DNA of 64,000 nucleotides from contig DVFZ01000103.1 of the NCBI GenBank assembly GCA_018712945.1, positions 28,652 to 92,651 on the forward strand. Reading direction: 5' to 3'. Source of the stretch: Candidatus Pullichristensenella stercorigallinarum (GTDB lineage Bacteria > Bacillota > Clostridia > Christensenellales > Aristaeellaceae). The notes under the pieces are model-generated. The model made no database searches, had not been told where the DNA came from, and saw only the letters and a list, made by a program, of their open reading frames with translations. Positions 24,325 through 32,128 of this stretch are shown here, piece after piece (the first letter of the stretch is position 1; every line of letters begins with the position of its first letter). The translations under genes were made by a program, and so were the position numbers.

Positions 24325-26028
24325 TCAAATTTCCACGATGATGGGCAGGATCATCGGGTTGCGCTTGAGCGTTTCGTAAATGTAGCGCTGCACCGAATCG
24401 CGCACGTTGTTTTTCAAATGGTTCCAGTCGGTGCTATCCACTGGGCCAAAGGCGTCGATAGCCCGCTTTGCCGCCGCACGCGCGCCTTCCACCAGGTCGT
24501 CGGCCTCGCGCATGTAAACAAAGCCGCGGCTGATGATGTCCGGCCCGGACACCACGGCGCGTTCTTCGTGATCCACGCCCATCACCACGATCAAAAGACC
24601 GTCTTCGGAAAGGTGCTTGCGGTCCTTGAGCACGACCGCGCCCACATCGCCCACGCCGAGGCCGTCGATCAGCGTCGAACCGCTGGGAACCGTGCCCGCC
24701 ACGACCATGCTGCCCTGCGCAAGCTCGATAATTTCCCCGATTTCAGGGATGTGGATGTTGTTCTCCGGCATGCCCAGCGCCTCGGCCAGCCGCGCATGGT
24801 GGTAAAGGTGGCGGTATTCGCCGTGGACGGGCATAAAGAACTTGGGCTTCACCAACATCTGCATCAGCTTCAGCTCTTCCTGCCGGGCGTGGCCGGAAAC
24901 GTGCACCTCAGCCAGAGCCTCGTAGATGACGTCCGCGCCGGTGCGCACAAGCTGGTTAATGACCCGGGAAACACTCTTTTCGTTGCCGGGGATGGCCGAT
25001 GCCGAAACAATCACCATGTCGCTTTCACGGATCTCCAGCTTGCGGTGTTCGGCAAAGGCCATGCGGGAAAGCCCGCTCATCGGCTCGCCCTGGCTGCCGG
25101 TGGTGATCACGGCGATTTCGTTGTCCTCATAGCGGTCGATGTCGTCTACGCTGATGAGCCGGCCCTCGGGAATGCGCAAATCGCCAAGCTGCATGGCCGC
25201 CTTGGCGATGTTGACCATGCTGCGGCCTACCATGCACACTTTGCGGCCGTAGCGCACCGCAGAATCCACCACCGACTGTATGCGGTGGATGTTGCTGGCG
25301 AACATGGCGATGATGATGCGCCCCTCGGCCCGCTCAAAGAGCGTGTTGAACGTCTGGCAGACCTTCTTTTCCGACATGGTGTAGCCCGTGCGCTCGGCGT
25401 TGGTGGAATCGGCCATCAAAAGCAGCACGCCCTTGCGGCCGAGTTCAGCAAAGCGCCCGAGGTTGATTGGCTCGCCGTCCACGGGGGTGAAGTCCACCTT
25501 GAAATCGCCCGTGTGCACCACCGTGCCCACCGGGGTGTGAATCGCCAGCGCGCACGCGCCCGCGATGGAGTGGTTGACCTTGATGAATTCGATCTTGAAC
25601 ACGCCCAGGGCAATCATGTCGCCTGGTTCCACCACGTTCATCTCGATGCCTTCAATGTGACGGTGCTCCTTGAGCTTCTGCGCCACCAGCGCCAGCGTCA
25701 GGCGCGTGCCGTACAGGGGCGCGGGCAACTCTTTGAGCACATAGGGCGCGGCGCCGATGTGATCTTCGTGGCCGTGGGTGATGATATAGCCGCGAATGCG
25801 GTCGCGGTTTTTCTCCAGGTAGGTAAAGTCCGGGATGACCAGGTCGATGCCCGGCATATCCTCGCGGGGGAACATCGAGCCGATGTCCACCACCACAATG
25901 TCGTCCCCGTATTCAAATACGGTCATGTTCTTGCCGATCTCGCCCAATCCCCCCAAGGGGATGACGCGCAGTTTCGGCTCCTTCCTCTTCGGCTTCTTCT
26001 GGGACAGAAAAATCCCTCCTCTTTGCAA
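24325..26028 (-). CDS. rnjA: Ribonuclease J
   Basis: The protein (567 residues from TTG 26028) has the metallo-beta-lactamase/beta-CASP architecture: GGLGEIGKNM near the start, the metal motif ITHGHEDHIGA (about 84-94), HTGDFKVD, the beta-CASP region with RSMVNIAKAA, and a C-terminal domain. RNase J is a 5'-3' exo- and endonuclease for mRNA decay and rRNA maturation. The start is unusual: GAGGAGGG (26014-26021) lies inside the long frame and points to a CTG at 26007, 6 nt away, giving about 560 residues. No ATG lies between there and the conserved domain. Confidence 0.92.
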   Translation of the reverse strand: MQRGGIFLSQKKPKRKEPKLRVIPLGGLGEIGKNMTVFEYGDDIVVVDIGSMFPREDMPGIDLVIPDFTYLEKNRDRIRGYIITHGHEDHIGAAPYVLKELPAPLYGTRLTLALVAQKLKEHRHIEGIEMNVVEPGDMIALGVFKIEFIKVNHSIAGACALAIHTPVGTVVHTGDFKVDFTPVDGEPINLGRFAELGRKGVLLLMADSTNAERTGYTMSEKKVCQTFNTLFERAEGRIIIAMFASNIHRIQSVVDSAVRYGRKVCMVGRSMVNIAKAAMQLGDLRIPEGRLISVDDIDRYEDNEIAVITTGSQGEPMSGLSRMAFAEHRKLEIRESDMVIVSASAIPGNEKSVSRVINQLVRTGADVIYEALAEVHVSGHARQEELKLMQMLVKPKFFMPVHGEYRHLYHHARLAEALGMPENNIHIPEIGEIIELAQGSMVVAGTVPSGSTLIDGLGVGDVGAVVLKDRKHLSEDGLLIVVMGVDHEERAVVSGPDIISRGFVYMREADDLVEGARAAAKRAIDAFGPVDSTDWNHLKNNVRDSVQRYIYETLKRNPMILPIIVEI

Positions 26029-26112
26029 AATTTCACAGAATAAGATAACTATACATCACGTGCCGCCGGCGACGCGCGCGGCCACGCAAAACACGGCTTG
26101 CCCTCGTTAAAT

Positions 26113-26138
26113 AAAAACGCGCCGGTAGATGCCGGCGC
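26113..26138 (-). terminator. trxA terminator
   Basis: GCGCCGG pairs with CCGGCGC across a 6-nt loop, and five T residues follow on the minus strand. It lies about 90 bp after the trxA stop. A second weaker inverted repeat, AAATCG with CGATTT, is at about 26196-26218. Confidence 0.6.
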
Positions 26139-26229
26139 ATTGACAGGATGGCAGACCTCTTAATCCACCATAAGTATACCACAAAATTCTGCGCAAATCG
26201 CGCATGTGCGCACGATTTAACGTGAAAAC

Positions 26230-26556
26230 TCAATTCTGGCTGTTGATAAAGTCCACAATCGCGCCCTTGGGGTTGGCGCCGATCATGCGTGCAGCCTCCT
26301 TGCCGTCCACAAACAGGATCATGGTGGGGATGCTGGAAACGCCATACTGGGCGGCGGCATCCGGGTTGTCGTCGATATTGACCTTGGCAATGGTCACCTT
26401 GCCGCTCATTTCAGCGGCTACCTGTTCCAGAATTGGCGCCACCATACGGCAGGGACCGCACCAGGGGGCCCAGAAATCCACCAGCACCTTGCCCAGCGAG
26501 GCCAGCTTCGTCTCGGTCAGGTCGCTGCCCTTGAGGTTGAGAATCTGTTCAGACAC
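26230..26556 (-). CDS. trxA: Thioredoxin
   Basis: The 108-residue protein is the normal thioredoxin length and has the active site WCGPC at 32-36 after VDFWAP, the cis-proline region SIPTMILF, and DGKEAARMIGA near the end. It reduces protein disulfides in the cytoplasm. It starts 4 bp after the stop of the RseC-like gene, which also carries a cysteine cluster, so the pair may serve a shared redox task. Confidence 0.95.
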   Translation of the reverse strand: MSEQILNLKGSDLTETKLASLGKVLVDFWAPWCGPCRMVAPILEQVAAEMSGKVTIAKVNIDDNPDAAAQYGVSSIPTMILFVDGKEAARMIGANPKGAIVDFINSQN

Positions 26557-26559
26557 AGT

Positions 26560-26955
26560 TTATTCCTCCCTTTTTTCACAGGGCCGCACGCCCGGGCGCA
26601 GTTGGCGCAGGCGCGGCTCCAGAATTTTGATAATCAGAAGGCCAATACCCAGCCCGGCAAGCGCGCACACGGCCTGCCAGACTTCTGTAAGCCCGAAAAA
26701 GGCGGCGGCGAGCAATCCAGCGAACAAAAGAAGCACCGGCAGCCCATACGCCAGCAGCGACGCCCGCGTAAAGCGCCCTTCCTCCAGCGTCAGTTCCACC
26801 GTATCGCCGGGATGGAAGTCGCCCTCCGGCAATTCTACCCGCACGCTCGCGGTTTGCCCGAACTGGCAGGCGCGGCACTGTTGGCACGCTTCGGTGCGCA
26901 CCACTTCGGCCATCAAACGGCCGTCCACTTCAATGACCGTTGCCTCCCGCTTCAT
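26560..26955 (-). CDS. RseC/MucC-like SoxR-reducing system protein
   Basis: The 131-residue protein starts MKREATVIEVDGRLMAEVVR and has the cysteine motif CQQCRACQFG near 24-33, followed by LPEGDFHPGDTVELTL and two adjacent membrane helices (about 66-84 and 89-108). This is the RseC/MucC layout; clostridial members often accompany electron-transfer genes. Here the only partner is trxA directly downstream. The function in Firmicutes is not established. Confidence 0.8.
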   Translation of the reverse strand: MKREATVIEVDGRLMAEVVRTEACQQCRACQFGQTASVRVELPEGDFHPGDTVELTLEEGRFTRASLLAYGLPVLLLFAGLLAAAFFGLTEVWQAVCALAGLGIGLLIIKILEPRLRQLRPGVRPCEKREE

Positions 26956-27059
26956 CGCACAGCCCTCCGTCTATAATATACACGCTATGCCCGCCGGATA
27001 AACATCCCGGCAGGCAAAAGCCGCGTTCATTTTCCGCGCGCCGCCTTGGAAGCGCCTCA

Positions 27060-27345
27060 GCTTATGAAAAGAGGGTGGCAGGACGGCCTGTAAAATCGGG
27101 CCCGGCGACATGTGTGGCGGGCCCACAGGGATTTTATCGCAGGCAAGTTTACTTGCCGGAGAGAAAATCCCTACCTTGCAAAATTCGCTTGTGCCGCAAA
27201 GCGGCGCGAGCGAATTTTGGAGAGGGTGGCAAGGCGCAGAATCCGCAGGATTCTACGGTTTCGCCAAAGGCGAAACTGCCACGGCTCAAATTGGAAATTT
27301 GAGGCGCGGCACCCGGCGGGGGAGATACTCCCCCGTCCGCAACGC
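27060..27345. repeat. Cluster of consecutive perfect hairpins in the glgB-rseC gap
   Basis: No gene is convincing in 26956-27351. Instead the sequence is a series of stem-loops: GGGCCCG...CGGGCCC; AGGGATTTT...AAAATCCCT enclosing GGCAAG...CTTGCC (27126-27174); CAAAATTCGCT...AGCGAATTTTG with GCCGC...GCGGC inside (27179-27218); AGAATCC...GGATTCT; GTTTCGCC...GGCGAAAC; CTCAAATT...AATTTGAG; and GGGGGAG...CTCCCCC. GAGGGTGGCA occurs twice. It is the 3' side of glgB and the 5' side of the rseC-trxA unit's neighbourhood. Its role is unknown. Confidence 0.65.
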
Positions 27346-27351
27346 GCAGCC

Positions 27352-29364
27352 TCAGACGCGCTTGAACACCACGGCGGTGCGGCTGGGAATATACACCTCA
27401 AAGCCAACGCCATGCCCGGGCACGTCGCGCGCCACGTACACATAGTCCTCGCTGATGTTGCCATTGCCGCCGAAGGCGGGATCGTCGCTGGAGAACACGG
27501 CGCGATATTCGCCCTCGCCCAACGGGTGGGTGGGCAGGAAGAAGTTCGTGGGCGACTCGGTGGGGTGGAAGTTGAACAGATAAATCAGATCGCCCTTGCA
27601 GAAGGCCAGCAGCTTGCGCTCCTGATCCACCCACAGGTTGAATGCCCCGCGCTTGGAAAGCACGCGGTATTTGCGGGCAAACTTGAGCATGGCGCGGTCA
27701 AAGTCGCGCAGCCAGGCGTATTTGAGCATGTCGTTGTCGCACAAAGACCACTGGCGGCGAGCATATTTGTAGCTCCAGCCGTTGCCTTCGCGGGGGAAGT
27801 CAATCCATTCGGGGTGGCCGAACTCGTTGCCCATGAAGTTCAGATATCCTTCGCCCGCCAGCACCAGCGTGATAAAGCGGATCAGTTTATGCAGGGCGAT
27901 GGCGCGATCCATGGTGATGGAGTGGTAGTCCTTGTTCATGCCGGTGTACATCTCGGCGTCGGCCATGCGGAAGATGAGCGTCTTGTCGCCCACCAGCGCC
28001 TGGTCGTGGCTTTCGCTGTAACCGATATTCTTTTCCTGAGGACGGCGCGTGGTCAATTCGTGCCACATCTTGCGTATATCCCAATTTTCATCGCTTTCCT
28101 TGAGCGTCTTGATCCAGAAATCGGGCACGCCCATGGAGAGCCGGTAGTCAAAGCCGATGCCGCCATAGCGGATGGGCAGGCACATGCCGGGCATGCCGCT
28201 CATATCCTCGGCGATGGTGACGGCAAAGGGGTTGACCGCGTGGATCAGCTCGTTGGCAAGCTGGAGGTAGGTGACGGCCTCCACGTTGGTGTTGAGGCTG
28301 AAGTAACGGTCGTAGCTCATGAAATCCGTGCCCAGGCCGTGGTCGTGGTAGAGCATGGAGGTCACGCCGTCAAAGCGGAAACCGTCGAAGTGGTATTCCT
28401 GCAGCCAGAATTTGAGGTTGGAGAGCAGGAAGTGGATGACTTCGTATTTGCCGTAGTTGAACAGCTTGGTATCCCAGGCCGGGTGATCCTCGGCGATGAA
28501 ATACTGGTCGTCGGTGCCATCGAAGCGGTTGAGGCCTTCGTTGGTGTTTTTGCTGGCATGGGAATGCACCACATCCAGCAGCACGAACATGCCCATCTCA
28601 TGCGCGGTGTTGATGAGGTATTTCAAATCCTCGGGGTTGCCGTACCACGAGGAGGCGGCGAAGAAATTCGTCACCTGATAGCCGAAGGAGGCGTAGTAGG
28701 GGTGCTCCATGATGGCCATGAGCTGAATGGTGTTGTAGCCGGCCTCCTGAATGCGGTCGAGGATGCGGTCGGCAAATTCGCGGTAGGTGCCAATCTGCTC
28801 GCCCTCCTGCGCCATGCCCACATGGGATTCGTAGATGAACAGGGGATTCAGCTTGCGCTTGCCATAGCCGCCGTCCGTCCAGCGGAAGGGCCGGTGCGGG
28901 GCCCATACCTGGCCGTAAAATTCGTTGGTTTCCGGATCGCGCACCACCCGGCGTATGTAGGCGGGGATGCGGTCGAAGGTTTCGCCGTTTTTCGTCACCT
29001 GCACCTTGACGCGCTGGCCGTGCATGAGCGCGTCCTCGCCGGGAAGCTGTATCTCCCAATTGCCGTTTTCCAGGCGGGTGAGGGGATGGCTTTCGCGGTT
29101 CCAGCCGTTGAAGTCGCCGATGAGGTGCATCTCGTCCGCGCCGGGCGCCCACTCGCGGTATACCCAGCCGTCGTCCGTGCGGGAAATGCCGTAATAGAGA
29201 TAGCCGTTGGCAAAAGAGGACAGGTCGGCCTTGTCGCCCAGGAGCGCGCGGCGCGTATCCGCATGGCGCTGCATGCGCAGGGCGATGTCGCTGTAATAGG
29301 GTTTGAGGTATGGGTCTATGGTCAATATCTTATACTGCGGCTGTTTCGCGGCGCTGCGTTTCAT
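27352..29364 (-). CDS. glgB: 1,4-alpha-glucan branching enzyme
   Basis: The ATG at 29364 follows GGAGGGAAG and gives 670 residues. An N-terminal CBM48 domain (about 55-150, YREWAPGADEMHLIGDFNGW) precedes a GH13 barrel with LLDVVHSHAS, the nucleophile region DGFRFDGVTSMLYHDHG and the acid/base region VTIAEDMSGMPG, and a C-terminal beta domain (GEYRAVFSSDDPAFGG). It creates alpha-1,6 branches in glycogen. No other glg gene is nearby. The type is closer to eukaryotic-like GlgB (CAZy GH13_8) than to the E. coli enzyme, judging by the TYLQLANELIHAVNP segment. A TATAAT at 29395-29400 probably belongs to its promoter. Confidence 0.93.
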   Translation of the reverse strand: MKRSAAKQPQYKILTIDPYLKPYYSDIALRMQRHADTRRALLGDKADLSSFANGYLYYGISRTDDGWVYREWAPGADEMHLIGDFNGWNRESHPLTRLENGNWEIQLPGEDALMHGQRVKVQVTKNGETFDRIPAYIRRVVRDPETNEFYGQVWAPHRPFRWTDGGYGKRKLNPLFIYESHVGMAQEGEQIGTYREFADRILDRIQEAGYNTIQLMAIMEHPYYASFGYQVTNFFAASSWYGNPEDLKYLINTAHEMGMFVLLDVVHSHASKNTNEGLNRFDGTDDQYFIAEDHPAWDTKLFNYGKYEVIHFLLSNLKFWLQEYHFDGFRFDGVTSMLYHDHGLGTDFMSYDRYFSLNTNVEAVTYLQLANELIHAVNPFAVTIAEDMSGMPGMCLPIRYGGIGFDYRLSMGVPDFWIKTLKESDENWDIRKMWHELTTRRPQEKNIGYSESHDQALVGDKTLIFRMADAEMYTGMNKDYHSITMDRAIALHKLIRFITLVLAGEGYLNFMGNEFGHPEWIDFPREGNGWSYKYARRQWSLCDNDMLKYAWLRDFDRAMLKFARKYRVLSKRGAFNLWVDQERKLLAFCKGDLIYLFNFHPTESPTNFFLPTHPLGEGEYRAVFSSDDPAFGGNGNISEDYVYVARDVPGHGVGFEVYIPSRTAVVFKRV

Positions 29365-29422
29365 GATCTTCCCTCCGCCATTCTTTGTACATCTATTATA
29401 CGCGCGCAATGAAAAAACACTA

Positions 29423-29451
29423 TTGAGAATTGGCAGGAAATACGTTATAAT
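29423..29451 (+). promoter_or_regulatory. Promoter of the ECF S-component gene
   Basis: TTGAGA (29423-29428) and TATAAT (29446-29451) are 17 bp apart. The untranslated leader is only about 50 nt and shows no riboswitch. Confidence 0.65.
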
Positions 29452-29508
29452 TAGCGATGTGAGCCGCTTTTTACAAAATTATGCGCCACGTGCAAAGGAG
29501 TGCTGCCA

Positions 29509-30027
29509 ATGAATGCCAGACGCTTGACGACCAACGCGGTGGGTATCGCGCTGTTTGTGTTGCTCAGCTATGTATCAATCGATCTCGCCTTTCTCAAGCT
29601 CACGTTCGCTTCGTTCCCGATTATCGTTTCTTCGCTGTTGTTTGGCTGGGTAGACGGAATCGCTGTGGGCGCGATTGGCGAGTTCATCCACCAGCTTTTG
29701 ACCTATGGCCTTACGCCTACAACGGTTTTGTGGATGATCCCGGCCTTTGCCCGTGGCTTGATCATCGGCCTGTACGCGCAAAAGCATGGCTTTGAACTGA
29801 GCATGAAGCAGACGGCGGCAATCGTGCTGGTCAGCAGCCTGGTTGTTACGGCGCTCAACACCATCGTTCTGTATCTGGACGCGGCCATCGTCGGCTACCC
29901 CACGGGGCTGAACTTCGCGCGCATCGTGCTGCGGTTCGTGTCATCCGTGGTCATGGCAGCGATCTATACCGCCATATCGCCGCAGGCCGTGCGCCTGATC
30001 CGCAAAAGCGGCGCGGGAAAGCGTTAG
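29509..30027 (+). CDS. ECF transporter S component (FolT-like)
   Basis: The ATG at 29509 lies 8 nt after AAAGGAG and gives 172 residues with five or six membrane helices. SFPIIVSSLLFGWVDGIAVG, then LTYGLTPTTVLWMIPAFARG in the middle, fits the small vitamin-binding S subunits. The folate-type family is my best guess. Such subunits need the shared EcfA-EcfT energising module, which is not in this window. It is monocistronic, with its own promoter and terminator. Confidence 0.75.
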   Translation: MNARRLTTNAVGIALFVLLSYVSIDLAFLKLTFASFPIIVSSLLFGWVDGIAVGAIGEFIHQLLTYGLTPTTVLWMIPAFARGLIIGLYAQKHGFELSMKQTAAIVLVSSLVVTALNTIVLYLDAAIVGYPTGLNFARIVLRFVSSVVMAAIYTAISPQAVRLIRKSGAGKR

Positions 30028-30053
30028 ACGCGAAAGCGCCGCCCTATCCATTT

Positions 30054-30083
30054 GCCTGCCGGGATATCCCGGCAGGCTTTTTT
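30054..30083 (+). terminator. Terminator of the ECF S-component gene
   Basis: A 24-bp perfect palindrome, left arm GCCTGCCGGGAT, is followed by six T residues and separates this gene from the sporulation operon. Confidence 0.85.
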
Positions 30084-30087
30084 CATG

Positions 30088-30116
30088 GGATAAGCCGGGG
30101 CTTGGGCACATATATT
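30088..30116 (+). promoter_or_regulatory. Sigma-E-type sporulation promoter of spoIIIAA
   Basis: GGATAAG (30088-30094) and CATATATT (30109-30116) are 14 bp apart, matching the mother-cell sigma-E pattern (KMATATT, 14-15 bp, CATACAHT) at most positions. The spoIIIA operon is a known sigma-E target, and the start codon is 21 bp downstream. Confidence 0.55.
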
Positions 30117-30136
30117 CGCTGTGTGGGAGGTGCGCT

Positions 30137-31009
30137 ATGGAGGCGTTGGAAAGGATTTGCGCCTGTCTGCCCGGCGATGTGGCCCGCCGCGCCCGCCAGC
30201 GCGCGGACGATTTGACGGAACTGCGCCTGCGGCCCGGGGGAAGGCCGCAGCTCTGCTTTGCCGGTGGGGACGAGCTGCTGAACCAGCCTCTTTCCCCGGA
30301 AGAATTTCGCAATATCGCCGCGCGCATGCTCGAATTCAGCCTCTACGCCTGGGAGGACGAGCTGCGGCGGGGATTTTTTACCCTGCCGGGCGGCTCGCGC
30401 GTGGGCGTGTGCGGCCGCTATGCCGTAGAGAAGGGCGAGATTGGCGGCATTTCCTACATCAGCGCCCTGTGCGTGCGCGTGGCCCGGGAAGTGCGCGGCA
30501 CGGGGCGGGCGCTGGCGGAAGCCATGCTCGATAGCGGCGGCGTAAAAAGCGCCTTGCTGATCTCGCGCCCCGGCATGGGCAAGACCACGCTTTTGCGCGA
30601 CACGGCGCGGCTGCTCTCAGGCGCGGGCAAGACGGTGGCCCTCGCCGACGAGCGTGGGGAACTGGCCGCCTGCCGCGCCGGCGTGCCCACGCTGGATGTG
30701 GGCGAACGCACGGATGTGATGGACATGTGCCCCAAGCACATCGCCATCGCCCACATGGTGCGCTCGCTGCGCCCGGACGTGGTTGTGACCGACGAGGTGG
30801 GCGACCGCCGCGACGCAGACGCCGTGCTCGACGCCCGGCGCGCCGGCACGGCGGTGCTGGCCAGCGCTCATGCCGCTGGGATTGCCGAGGCCGCGCGACG
30901 CCCGGCCCTGCGGGAAATGTTGGAAATGGGCGCGTTTGACATGGTGGCGCTTATTGATGGGGGTTTGGGCCGCCTGGCCGCCCTCGCGCCGTGGGAGGGA
31001 TGCGCGTGA
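30137..31009 (+). CDS. spoIIIAA: Stage III sporulation protein AA (ATPase)
   Basis: The 290-residue protein is the AAA-type ATPase of the SpoIIIA-SpoIIQ channel. Walker A is ISRPGMGKTTLLRD (about 139-152), Walker B lies in RPDVVVTDEVGDRRDADA, and AVEKGEIGGISYISALCVRVAR is a family hallmark. It resembles secretion ATPases and sits on the mother-cell face of the forespore membrane. GGGAGGTGCGCT precedes the ATG. It heads an eight-gene operon. Confidence 0.95.
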   Translation: MEALERICACLPGDVARRARQRADDLTELRLRPGGRPQLCFAGGDELLNQPLSPEEFRNIAARMLEFSLYAWEDELRRGFFTLPGGSRVGVCGRYAVEKGEIGGISYISALCVRVAREVRGTGRALAEAMLDSGGVKSALLISRPGMGKTTLLRDTARLLSGAGKTVALADERGELAACRAGVPTLDVGERTDVMDMCPKHIAIAHMVRSLRPDVVVTDEVGDRRDADAVLDARRAGTAVLASAHAAGIAEAARRPALREMLEMGAFDMVALIDGGLGRLAALAPWEGCA

Positions 31010-31506
31010 GGGTGGCGCTGGTGGTGCTTGCGGCGGTAGGCGCGGCGCTGGTGGGACGCAGCGTGGCCGCTTCCTGTGCGCGGCGGGCGCGCACGCTCCG
31101 GCAGGCGATGGACGCGCTGCAGATTCTGCGCATCCAGATGTTGGAACGGCTTTTGCCCCTGCACGCGGCCTTGAAACACTCGCGCTTTGAGCCTTTGCAG
31201 CGCGTGGGGGAGCGCATGGCCGGGGGCGAGGACGCGGCAACGGCGTGGCGGGCGCTTCTGCCCGCGCTTTCCCGGCGCGGCGGGGCGCTGGACAGCCTGA
31301 CGCGGGAAGATTTTGATGCGCTCGCGGCCCTGTTTGGCGGCCTTGGCACGGGGGCGCGCGCCGAACAGGAAGCGCTGTTTTCCGCAACGATGCGCGAATT
31401 GGGCCGTCTGGAGGGGGAAGCGTCCAAAACTGGTGCGGAAAAGGGCAAGCTTTACACAACGCTGGGACTTTTGTGCGGCCTTATGCTGGCGATTGCCTTT
31501 GTATAG
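31006..31506 (+). CDS. spoIIIAB: Stage III sporulation protein AB
   Basis: The GTG at 31006 overlaps the spoIIIAA stop (GTGA) and lies 6 nt after GGAGGG; ATG 31000 is in frame but too close to it. The 166-residue product has one N-terminal helix (about 3-22), a helical cytoplasmic domain (LRQAMDALQILRIQMLERLLPL) and a C-terminal hydrophobic helix (GLLCGLMLAIAFV), the SpoIIIAB plan, which recalls GspF. It is a membrane part of the feeding-tube channel. Confidence 0.9.
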   Translation: MRVALVVLAAVGAALVGRSVAASCARRARTLRQAMDALQILRIQMLERLLPLHAALKHSRFEPLQRVGERMAGGEDAATAWRALLPALSRRGGALDSLTREDFDALAALFGGLGTGARAEQEALFSATMRELGRLEGEASKTGAEKGKLYTTLGLLCGLMLAIAFV

Positions 31507-31547
31507 GGCATGTCCGCCACATGCGGAGAAGCGGGGGAGGGATCTGC

Positions 31548-31745
31548 ATGGATATGGATTTTGTGTTCAGGATTGCCGGCATCGGCATCCTCACTTCGGT
31601 CATCAGCATCGTGCTCACGCGCGCGGGGCGCGACGACGTGGCCATGCTGGCCACGCTTTCGGGGCTGGTGGTGGTGCTTTTGATGGTGGTAAACATGCTG
31701 GCGGGCTTTTTTGACAGCGTGCGCGCCGTGTTTCAACTCTCCTGA
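31548..31745 (+). CDS. spoIIIAC: Stage III sporulation protein AC
   Basis: The 65-residue, two-helix protein is the expected SpoIIIAC size: FRIAGIGILTSVISIVLTRAG and LATLSGLVVVLLMVVNML. GGGGGAGGG lies 6 nt before the ATG. Its stop overlaps the spoIIIAD start (TGATG). It is a small membrane subunit of the SpoIIIA complex. Confidence 0.92.
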   Translation: MDMDFVFRIAGIGILTSVISIVLTRAGRDDVAMLATLSGLVVVLLMVVNMLAGFFDSVRAVFQLS

Positions 31746-32128
31746 TGGAGGCGGTGCGCATCGCGCTTCTGCTGGTGGCGGCGGCGTTGGCCTGCGCCGC
31801 CATGCGCGTGCAGCGGCCGGAGCTGGCGGCGGGCGTGGCGCTGGCGGCGGGTGCGGCGGTGTTGGTCATGCTCCTGCCCGGCCTGCGCGAGGCAGCCTCG
31901 GCATTGACGCTGTTTGCAGACGCATCCGGACTGGACGGCGGCGCGGCGCTGATTTTGCGGGCTACGGGCGTTTCCCTGATTGCGGAATTTGCCACCCATC
32001 TGTGCGAAGACGCGGGCGAAAAGGCGCTGGCGAGCCGGGTGGAGCTGGCGGTGCGGGTGACGTTGTTTGCCATGGCCGCACCGCTTTTGACCGAACTGGT
32101 CAATCTGGTCACGGAGGCGCTGGCATGA
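31745..32128 (+). CDS. spoIIIAD: Stage III sporulation protein AD
   Basis: The 127-residue membrane protein has about four helices and the conserved stretch RATGVSLIAEFATHLCEDAGE followed by ASRVELAVRVT. SpoIIIAD works with SpoIIIAC in the forespore channel. Both ends overlap the neighbours by a few bases (TGATG, ATGA), indicating translational coupling. Confidence 0.92.
   Translation: MEAVRIALLLVAAALACAAMRVQRPELAAGVALAAGAAVLVMLLPGLREAASALTLFADASGLDGGAALILRATGVSLIAEFATHLCEDAGEKALASRVELAVRVTLFAMAAPLLTELVNLVTEALA

Noticed and set aside
24418..26043. A 541-codon frame antisense to the RNase J gene
   Set aside because: Rich in His, Val and Asp with no motif; mirrors the codon bias of the real gene.
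26940..27302. A 120-codon frame in the glgB-rseC gap
   Set aside because: It runs through a series of perfect inverted repeats, which explains the lack of stops, and has no start signal.
27112..29412. A 766-codon frame antisense to glgB
   Set aside because: No ribosome binding site or recognisable domain; it also crosses the hairpin cluster. glgB is clearly the real gene.
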